Source: Nitriliruptoraceae bacterium
GTDB taxonomy: Bacteria > Actinomycetota > Nitriliruptoria > Nitriliruptorales > Nitriliruptoraceae
Direction of reading: 5' to 3'
Assembly (NCBI GenBank): GCA_007125475.1
Contig: SLDB01000202.1
Coordinates: 1 to 10,797, forward strand
Length of the DNA: 10,797 nt
The translations under genes were made by a program, and so were the position numbers. Below, one piece after another: positions 5,825-10,797 of this stretch; position 1 is the stretch's first letter; every line of letters begins with the position of its first letter. The notes under the pieces are model-generated. The model had not been told where the DNA came from. It ran no database searches and saw only the letters and a program-made list of their open reading frames with translations.

Positions 5825-7339
5825 GTGAGTCAACGACAGCTGCTCGAACCCGGAGGTGACGAGCTCATCGCACACCTCGATCACCTGCACCGGCGCCACC
5901 TCGCCGACGGTTCGCCGCGAAGCGCCGCGCGGGACGCGGTGTGGGCCGGCGTGGTGCTGGCCGTGCGCGCCGAGCCCCGCGCCGCCGAGGAGTGGTTCAC
6001 TCGTGCCCGCCGGCTCCTCGACGAGGACACCGACGACCACGCCGAACCCGGCTACGCCCTCGTCCCGGAGTTGCTGGTGCACGCCGCGGCCGGCAGGTGG
6101 ACGGCGGTGACCGACGCCGCCACGGCGATCTCCGGCCACGCCCGCAGCTTCGACGACCGCGACCTGTGGGCCGTGGCCGCCATGGAGCACGGCCACGCCC
6201 TGGTCCGCCTGGGGAGGCGTGAGCCGGGGTTCAACCTCCTCGACGAGGCGGTGCTCGCCGCCGCCGACGGCGAGCTCTCCCCGGTCGTGACCGGGGTGGT
6301 GTTCTGCGGCGTCATCGCCCACTGCCGCCAGTTGCACGATCTGCGGCGTGCCCGCGAGTGGACCCGTGCCTTCGAACGCTGGTGCGCCTCGGCCGACGAG
6401 GTGGTCGCGGGCATCGGCGAGTGCCGACTCCACCTCGCCGAGCTGCTGCAGGCGCGAGGTTCCTGGGACGACGCCCTCGCCGCGGCAGGCACCGCCCACC
6501 ACCGGTTCGTCACCGCCTCACGACCCACCGCAGCCGGCGACGCCCGGGTGCGCGAAGCCGAGGTGCACCGGTTGCGCGGCGAGTTCGACGCGGCCGACCA
6601 CGCCTACGCCGAGGCGGCCCGGCTCGGGGCGGCGACGCAGCCGGGGCTGGCGTTGCTGCGCCTCGCCCAGGGCCGGGCGGGGATCGCGTCGAAGGCGCTT
6701 GACCGGGTCCTGGACGCCAGCGACGAACCACTCGAACGGGCCCGGTACCTCCCCGCCACCGTCGACGTCCGCCTCGGCCTCGGTGACCTCCCCGGCGCCG
6801 ACGCGGCCGCCGGGGAGCTGCAGGGCATCGCCCGGCGGCACCCCACCACCACCCTGATGCTCGCGGCCGCCACCGCGACGGCTGCCGTCGCCCTCGCCAG
6901 TGGTCGGGCTCGCGCCGCCCTGGTCACGCTCCGCCGGGTGGCTGCGATGTTGCGAGGGATGGAGCTGCCGTACGAGGTGGCCCGCGCCCGTGAGCTCCTC
7001 GGGCTCGCCTGCCGGGCCCTCGGTGAAGAGGCCGCCGCCCGGTCCGAGCTCTCGGCGGCCCGCAGCGCCTTCGCCGAGCTCGGGGCGGACCCGGACCGCA
7101 CCCGGCTCGAGCGCCTCCTCGACGCCGGGCCCGGTGACCCGCCCGACACCCTGCTCACCCCGCGGGAGCTTCAGGTGCTGGGGCTCCTCGCCGGGGGCCG
7201 GACGAACCGGGTGATCGCCACCGAACTGGGTATCGGCCCACGGACCGTCGACCGGCACGTCAGCAACCTCCTCGCCAAGCTCGACACCCCGTCCCGCACC
7301 GCGGCGACGGCGTACGCCTACGCGCACAACCTGGTGTGA
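5825..7339 (+). CDS. TPR-repeat LuxR-family transcriptional regulator
   Basis: This is a 504-aa soluble protein. The last 60 or so residues form a GerE/LuxR helix-turn-helix: LTPRELQVLGLLAGGRTNR, then VIATELGIGPRTVDRHVSNLLAKL, with the usual conserved Glu, Gly and Val-x-x-His positions. The preceding 430 residues are Ala/Leu/Arg-rich helical pairs such as AAARSELSAARSAFAELG, typical of a tetratricopeptide solenoid. No Walker A motif or receiver domain is seen, so it is not a full MalT-type STAND ATPase or a phosphorelay response regulator. It probably senses a ligand or partner through the TPR region and binds DNA as a dimer. The start is GTG at 5825, with GGAG 8 nt upstream; ATG at 5765 lacks a site and adds a Gly/Pro-rich extension. 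hutF begins 3 bp after the stop, so the two genes form one transcript and hutF is a likely target. Confidence 0.85.
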   Translation: MSQRQLLEPGGDELIAHLDHLHRRHLADGSPRSAARDAVWAGVVLAVRAEPRAAEEWFTRARRLLDEDTDDHAEPGYALVPELLVHAAAGRWTAVTDAATAISGHARSFDDRDLWAVAAMEHGHALVRLGRREPGFNLLDEAVLAAADGELSPVVTGVVFCGVIAHCRQLHDLRRAREWTRAFERWCASADEVVAGIGECRLHLAELLQARGSWDDALAAAGTAHHRFVTASRPTAAGDARVREAEVHRLRGEFDAADHAYAEAARLGAATQPGLALLRLAQGRAGIASKALDRVLDASDEPLERARYLPATVDVRLGLGDLPGADAAAGELQGIARRHPTTTLMLAAATATAAVALASGRARAALVTLRRVAAMLRGMELPYEVARARELLGLACRALGEEAAARSELSAARSAFAELGADPDRTRLERLLDAGPGDPPDTLLTPRELQVLGLLAGGRTNRVIATELGIGPRTVDRHVSNLLAKLDTPSRTAATAYAYAHNLV

Positions 7340-7342
7340 GCG

Positions 7343-8725
7343 ATGGGCAACGGGGGTGACGTGCGCTCGACGGCCTACGTCGGCGAGCTCGCCGTGGTCG
7401 CCACCGACGCCGACGGCGCGGGGCCTGGACACCTCGCCGAGGAGGTGGTGATCACCGTCGCCAACGGGGTGTTCACCGACGTCGCGGTCGGTGCTACCCC
7501 ACCACCGGGGGCGGTGCGGCTGCCGGGCCTGACCCTGCCCGGGTTCGCCGACGCGCACAGCCACGCGTTCCACCGGGCGCTGCGGGGCCGGACGCACGCC
7601 GACGGTGGGACGTTCTGGAGTTGGCGTCAGCGGATGTACGAGGTCGCCGGTTCGCTGGACCCCGACGGCTATCACGCACTGGCACGGGCGGTGTACACCG
7701 AGATGGCCGCGACCGGGTTCACCAGCGTCGGGGAGTTCCACTACCTGCACCACCGCCCCGACGGGGGCCGCTACGACGATGCGAACGCGATGGGGCACGC
7801 CTTGATCGCCGCCGCCCGCGACGCCGGGATCCGGATCACGCTGCTGGACGCCTGCTACCTCACCGGCGGGATCGGCGAACCGCTCACCGGGGTCCAGCGA
7901 CGGTTCGACGACGGCGATGCCGGGCGGTGGGCGGAACGTGTCGACGAGCTCGCCACCGCCTACCGCGGCGACCCGGACGTGGCCGTCGGCGCGGCGGTGC
8001 ACTCGGTCCGCGCCGTCCCCGCCGAGCAGATCCCGGAGATCGTGGCGTGGGCCCGGGGGCGTACCGCCCCGCTGCACGCCCACGTCTCCGAGCAGCCGGC
8101 CGAGAACGAGGCGTGCCTGGCCGCCTACGGCCGCACCCCCGTGCAGGTGCTCACCGACGCCGGGTTCGGCGGGGCGCTGTCCACCGCGGTGCACGCCACC
8201 CACCTCACCGCCGAGGACATCGAGCGCCTCGGCGCGACGGGCACGTGCGTGTGCTTCTGTCCGACGACCGAGCGCGACCTCGGTGACGGGATCGGTCCCG
8301 CCGACGAACTCGTCGCCGCCGGGGCCCTACTCACCCTCGGCACCGACCAGCACGCCCGGATCGACGCGTTCGAGGAGGCCCGTGCCGTCGAGCTGAACCT
8401 CCGGCTGGCACACCGTCGACGCGGGTGTCTCGAGCCGGGGGTCCTGCTGGCGGCGCTGACGTCGAACGGGCAGGCGAGCCTCGGGTTCGGTGGTGGACGG
8501 ATCGCCGTCGGACAACCCGCCGATCTGGTGGCGGTGTCGCTGACCTCGCCACGTACGGCCGGCGCCGAGGCGGCATCGGCGATCCCGACCGCGCTGTTCG
8601 CGGCCAGCGACGCGGACGTCACCGACGTCGTCGTCGACGGTGAGCGCGTCGTCACCTCCGGTCTCCATCGCGACGGCGACGTCGGTGCGGCGTTGACGTC
8701 CGTGATCCGCGACCTCGGCAGGTGA
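7343..8725 (+). CDS. hutF: Formimidoylglutamate deiminase (HutF)
   Basis: This is a 460-aa amidohydrolase-superfamily deaminase. It shows PGFADAHSHAFHRALRGRT (His72, His74 on strand 1), the HutF-like segment FWSWRQRMY, SVGEFHYLHH, LHAHVSEQPAEN (His247, Glu250), VHATHL (His284) and LGTDQHARID (Asp335), a complete mononuclear metal site with the catalytic Glu and His. HutF converts N-formimidoyl-glutamate to N-formyl-glutamate plus ammonia in the five-step histidine degradation route. FWSWRQRMY and EFHYLHH favour HutF over guanine or 8-oxoguanine deaminases, which are the alternatives. ATG at 7343 is 3 bp after the regulator stop but has no clear ribosome site. GTG at 7361, preceded by GGGGGTGA, is an equally good start. 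No hutH, hutU, hutI or hutG is in the window. Confidence 0.85.
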   Translation: MGNGGDVRSTAYVGELAVVATDADGAGPGHLAEEVVITVANGVFTDVAVGATPPPGAVRLPGLTLPGFADAHSHAFHRALRGRTHADGGTFWSWRQRMYEVAGSLDPDGYHALARAVYTEMAATGFTSVGEFHYLHHRPDGGRYDDANAMGHALIAAARDAGIRITLLDACYLTGGIGEPLTGVQRRFDDGDAGRWAERVDELATAYRGDPDVAVGAAVHSVRAVPAEQIPEIVAWARGRTAPLHAHVSEQPAENEACLAAYGRTPVQVLTDAGFGGALSTAVHATHLTAEDIERLGATGTCVCFCPTTERDLGDGIGPADELVAAGALLTLGTDQHARIDAFEEARAVELNLRLAHRRRGCLEPGVLLAALTSNGQASLGFGGGRIAVGQPADLVAVSLTSPRTAGAEAASAIPTALFAASDADVTDVVVDGERVVTSGLHRDGDVGAALTSVIRDLGR

Positions 8726-8733
8726 CCCGGAGG

Positions 8734-8824
8734 CCCGACACCCGTGGCCGCCCGACACCCGTGGCCGCCCGACACCCGTGGCCGCCCGACACCCGTGGCC
8801 GCCCGACACCCGTGGCCCGACACC
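8734..8824. repeat. Five tandem 17-bp repeats between convergent genes
   Basis: The unit CCCGACACCCGTGGCCG is repeated head to tail at 8734-8750, 8751-8767, 8768-8784 and 8785-8801 without change. A fifth copy (8802-8817) loses its last base, and a partial copy CCCGACACC overlaps it to 8824. The array starts 8 bp after the hutF stop and ends 14 bp before the stop of the convergent MmcQ-family gene. A 17-bp period does not keep reading frame, so it is not a protein repeat. The identity of the units suggests recent slippage expansion. A role in ending convergent transcription or binding a protein is possible but unproven. Confidence 0.92.
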
Positions 8825-8837
8825 GGCGGCCCGGGGG

Positions 8838-9209
8838 TCACGTCACGGTCCCCGTCTCGGTGGACAGCCGATCACGGACGCGCTTCGGCAGCTTCTCGAC
8901 CACCAGGTCGTAGGAGTCGTCGATCCACCCGACGAGCTCGGCGGACGGCACGGACCCGTCCAGGTCCACGGTGTTCCACAGCCGCTTGTTGAGGTGGTAG
9001 CCGGCGACGACCGCCGGGTAGGTCTCACGCAGGACCTCGGCGAGCTCCGGCTCGCACTTCAGGCTCACCCGCGCGGGCTCCTCGTCCTCGGCGAGGATGG
9101 CGAACAGCTTCCCGCCGACCTTGACCACCAGGGCCTCCGGGCCGAACGGGTAGGCCTCCTCGGCCCCCGGTTTGGCGAGGCAGTGCGCCCGCACGGCGTC
9201 AGCGTCCAT
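8838..9209 (-). CDS. MmcQ/YjbR family DNA-binding-fold protein
   Basis: This 123-aa protein has the family pattern MDADAVRAHCLAKPGAEEAYPFG, then strands LVVKVGGKLFAILAED, RVSLKCEPELAEVLRETYPAVVAGYHLNKRLWNTVDLDG (GYHLNKRxWNTV is the signature) and a C-terminal helix with SYDLVVEKLPKRVR. Members share a CyaY-like or double-wing fold and are annotated as DNA-binding-like, but most have no proven function. ATG at 9209 has GGGGGGTGA 6 nt upstream. GTG at 9218 overlaps the upstream TGA by 4 nt (GTGA) and is an alternative. Either way it is translationally coupled to the SRPBCC gene. It is the last gene of the minus-strand block. Confidence 0.87.
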   Translation of the reverse strand: MDADAVRAHCLAKPGAEEAYPFGPEALVVKVGGKLFAILAEDEEPARVSLKCEPELAEVLRETYPAVVAGYHLNKRLWNTVDLDGSVPSAELVGWIDDSYDLVVEKLPKRVRDRLSTETGTVT

Positions 9210-9214
9210 CGCCG

Positions 9215-9673
9215 TCACCCCCCGGACACGGCCTCGGCGGCCGCCGCGATGTCGTCGAGGTCACGGCGCAGCATCTTCCGCGTCGAACCGGCGAACAACC
9301 GTCCAACCGTCGCCGCCAGCACCTTCCCCCCGACGCCGGCCGGCTGCGCACCGAATCGCATCGAGATCCGGCTGCCGGAACCGTCCGGTTCGACCGCGAC
9401 GACCGTCTCGTAACGGGTGCCGCGGCTCTCGGCGACCACGGTGTAGCGCCGACCCACGTCGATGTCGGTGACCTCCATCTCCTCGGTCGCCGACCTGCCG
9501 AACATCGTCCGGGTCTCCCGCCACCGTGTCCCGACGTCGAATGGCTCCCCGCCCGCCAGGACCTCGACGGCGTCGACCCCGGAGAGCACGGTCGGTGCTG
9601 CCGCCAGGTCCGTGGTCAGACGCCACACCCGCTCTGCGGGTGCCGCCACCCGGCGGCTCACCTCGATCTCCAC
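9215..9673 (-). CDS. SRPBCC (START-like) family protein
   Basis: This 152-aa protein starts VEIEVSRRVAAPAERVWRLTTDL, the usual first strand and helix of the SRPBCC/polyketide-cyclase fold. It continues with GVDAVEVLAGG, FDVGTRWRETRTMFGRSATEEMEVTDIDVGRRYTVVAESRGTRYETVVAVEP strands, SGSRISMRFGAQP, and a long C-terminal helix (TRKMLRRDLDDIAAAAEA). Such proteins bind hydrophobic ligands in a cavity between the sheet and the last helix; the ligand is unknown. The start is GTG at 9673, with GGGGAGGAG 5 nt upstream; the frame is open further upstream but has no ribosome site. It overlaps or abuts the MmcQ-family gene and lies 88 bp after the membrane-protein gene, behind a candidate terminator and a palindrome. 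Confidence 0.82.
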   Translation of the reverse strand: MEIEVSRRVAAPAERVWRLTTDLAAAPTVLSGVDAVEVLAGGEPFDVGTRWRETRTMFGRSATEEMEVTDIDVGRRYTVVAESRGTRYETVVAVEPDGSGSRISMRFGAQPAGVGGKVLAATVGRLFAGSTRKMLRRDLDDIAAAAEAVSGG

Positions 9674-9694
9674 CTCGGCTCCTCCCCGGCGCCC

Positions 9695-9716
9695 GACCCG
9701 GGTCCGGATCCGGACC
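9695..9716. promoter_or_regulatory. Overlapping perfect palindromes upstream of SRPBCC gene
   Basis: GGTCCGGATCCGGACC (9701-9716) is a perfect 16-bp palindrome. It shares four bases with a second perfect palindrome, GACCCGGGTC (9695-9704). They lie 22-43 bp upstream of the SRPBCC GTG start, in the 88-bp gap behind the membrane-protein gene. That is the right place for an operator or promoter element. As RNA the 16-mer would be a poor hairpin because it has no loop, so a DNA-binding site is the better reading. Confidence 0.45.
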
Positions 9717-9742
9717 GCGGCACACCGGGCGGCGTGCCGGCA

Positions 9743-9760
9743 CCCCACAGGTCGGTGGGG
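9743..9760 (-). terminator. Candidate hairpin terminator of membrane-protein gene
   Basis: CCCCAC (9743-9748) and GTGGGG (9755-9760) form a perfect 6-bp GC stem with a 6-nt loop, starting 1 bp after the minus-strand stop codon at 9762. A second small palindrome GTGCCGGCAC (9734-9743) follows it. There is no U-tract, which is common in high-GC actinobacterial terminators. Read-through into the SRPBCC gene remains possible. Confidence 0.4.
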
Positions 9761-9761
9761 C

Positions 9762-10787
9762 TCAGGCCTCCAGCATCGCAGACCCTGGTCGCTGACGCCC
9801 GGGCGCTGCGCCACCCCGAGGGGGACGGGGTCGCGCCAGGTCCCGCCGCACCGCCCGCTTCGCCGCGAGTCCCACGATCGCGGCGCCGACCACGAACATC
9901 GCCGGCTGCAACCAGCTGAACGGGATCACCACGACCTGCACCGCGATCCACACGGTCAGCGCGACACCGACCCCGACCGAGACCCACCACGACCAGTCGC
10001 TCGCCCCGGCCGCAGCACTCCCCCGGCCGGACACGAACGTGTCGTCGGCCGGTCGCCCACCACGCCGACGTCGCAGCCACCACACCCGGAGGAGGACGGT
10101 GGCCGACGGCGCCGCGAACAGCACCAGCAGGGCCACCCCCGGCCACGTGAACGTCGTGAACGGTGTCTCAGCCAGGACCGGTGTGTCCAACCCGGCGGCC
10201 GACCCCGACGGATCGACGAGGAACGTCACCCCACCTCCAACCGCACCCACGGCGAGGACGGCGAGCAGGGCCATCAGCAGCCGGGTCGGCCCTGCCAGCC
10301 CGTGCCCGTCCCCACGAACCTCGGCACGACCCGGGCGCCGTCCTCCCCCGGTCTCGCCGGACCCCACCGACCCGGCCGTGCCCGACCGGTTCCGTGTCTC
10401 CCCCGGCCATCCGGCTTCGCGGTCCCACCTCGACGCACCCCGGAGGAGCACCGTCACCGCGGCGGCGACGGCGAGGAGGAGGACCCCGAACGCCGCCACG
10501 ACCGCCCAGTCACCGGACTCGGCGTAGTAGCCGGCGCTGTTCACCACCGAGTACCCCAGCGCCCCGGCCGCCACCGCCCCGACGAACGGCGCCGTGCGCC
10601 ACCGTCGCCGCAACGCGAACGCCGCGGTGAGCAGCACCGCGGCCAGCGCGAACTCCGCGGTGAGGTGGAACCAGATGTCGATCCGGCCCTCGTCGACCTC
10701 CGGGACCTCACCGGCGGTCAGCAGCACCGCCCACAGCAACGCGATCGACGCACCGACCGCCCCGAGGAACCACCCGACCCGCGACAT
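9762..10787 (-). CDS. Eight-helix membrane protein, apparent fusion of two four-helix halves
   Basis: This is a 341-aa integral membrane protein of unknown function. About eight hydrophobic segments are visible at residues 5-25, 41-59, 66-84, 94-115, 169-191, 215-236, 267-290 and 293-310. Residues 116-167 are a hydrophilic Gly/Arg-rich linker dividing two four-helix halves, and the tail after 310 is Arg/Pro-rich. The first half carries RIDIWFHLTAEF and SVVNSAGYYAESGDWA. The second carries TFLVDPSGSAAGL and VWIAVQVVVIPFSWLQP. These blocks resemble separate small uncharacterised membrane proteins I have seen, so this may be a fusion. ATG at 10787 lies 10 bp from the window edge, with AGGGCG before it; the frame is open to the edge, so a longer form cannot be excluded. 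No transporter or enzyme signature is seen. Confidence 0.78.
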   Translation of the reverse strand: MSRVGWFLGAVGASIALLWAVLLTAGEVPEVDEGRIDIWFHLTAEFALAAVLLTAAFALRRRWRTAPFVGAVAAGALGYSVVNSAGYYAESGDWAVVAAFGVLLLAVAAAVTVLLRGASRWDREAGWPGETRNRSGTAGSVGSGETGGGRRPGRAEVRGDGHGLAGPTRLLMALLAVLAVGAVGGGVTFLVDPSGSAAGLDTPVLAETPFTTFTWPGVALLVLFAAPSATVLLRVWWLRRRRGGRPADDTFVSGRGSAAAGASDWSWWVSVGVGVALTVWIAVQVVVIPFSWLQPAMFVVGAAIVGLAAKRAVRRDLARPRPPRGGAAPGRQRPGSAMLEA

Positions 10788-10797
10788 CCGACGCCCT

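Noticed and set aside
3726..5828. Long plus-strand open frame of 700 codons
   Set aside because: It overlaps the Rieske and second amidohydrolase genes in another frame and runs antisense through the YbaK gene. The translation is Arg/Pro-rich and has no recognisable motif.
6518..8203. Long minus-strand open frame of 561 codons
   Set aside because: It is antisense to the LuxR and hutF genes, both of which carry clear family motifs; its own translation is Gly/Arg/Val-rich without domains.
7343..8725. hutF reading as guanine or 8-oxoguanine deaminase
   Set aside because: The segments FWSWRQRMY and EFHYLHH are those I associate with formimidoylglutamate deiminases; the other deaminases share the metal ligands but not these blocks.
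8734..8824. The 17-bp repeats as a CRISPR array
   Set aside because: The units are directly adjacent with no unique spacers and are shorter than CRISPR repeats; no cas genes are nearby.

Overview
The window is very GC-rich, gene-dense, and uses GTG starts and strong AGGAGG-type ribosome binding sites. Together with the gene content (a TPR/LuxR regulator, a stand-alone HutF, MmcQ/YjbR and SRPBCC proteins) this suggests a high-GC Actinomycetota chromosome. I cannot fix the genus. I see no rRNA, tRNA, CRISPR array or replication origin.

Layout. 1-288 (+) is the 3' end of an IS200/IS605-type tnpB, followed by two inverted repeats that probably belong to the element's right end. 380-2144 (-) holds, in transcription order, a 105-aa probable dimeric alpha-beta barrel protein, an alpha/beta hydrolase and a small flavodoxin-domain protein. 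A 229-bp intergenic region with inverted repeats separates them from a divergent plus-strand cluster (2374-5154): amidohydrolase, small Rieske [2Fe-2S] protein, second paralogous amidohydrolase. 5166-5636 (-) is a YbaK/ProX-type aminoacyl-tRNA deacylase. Divergent from it, 5825-8725 (+) is a TPR-LuxR regulator tightly coupled to a formimidoylglutamate deiminase (hutF). A convergent gap with five 17-bp tandem repeats follows. The minus-strand block 8838-10787 holds an eight-helix membrane protein (first gene), a SRPBCC protein and an MmcQ/YjbR protein.

How the genes may work together. The most interesting part is 380-5154. Two ACMSD-like amidohydrolases flank a Rieske protein, and the divergent genes encode an enol-lactonase-like hydrolase, a small barrel protein and a flavodoxin. 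This looks like a catabolic module for a cyclic or aromatic compound, with its own redox proteins. The substrate is not evident, and no ring-hydroxylating oxygenase large subunit is in the window. The first amidohydrolase has Gln where its paralogue has the presumed beta-5 metal-binding His, so the pair may be one active and one divergent or structural subunit. The luxR-hutF pair suggests a regulated histidine-degradation or deaminase step away from the other hut genes. The last three genes show no clear pathway.
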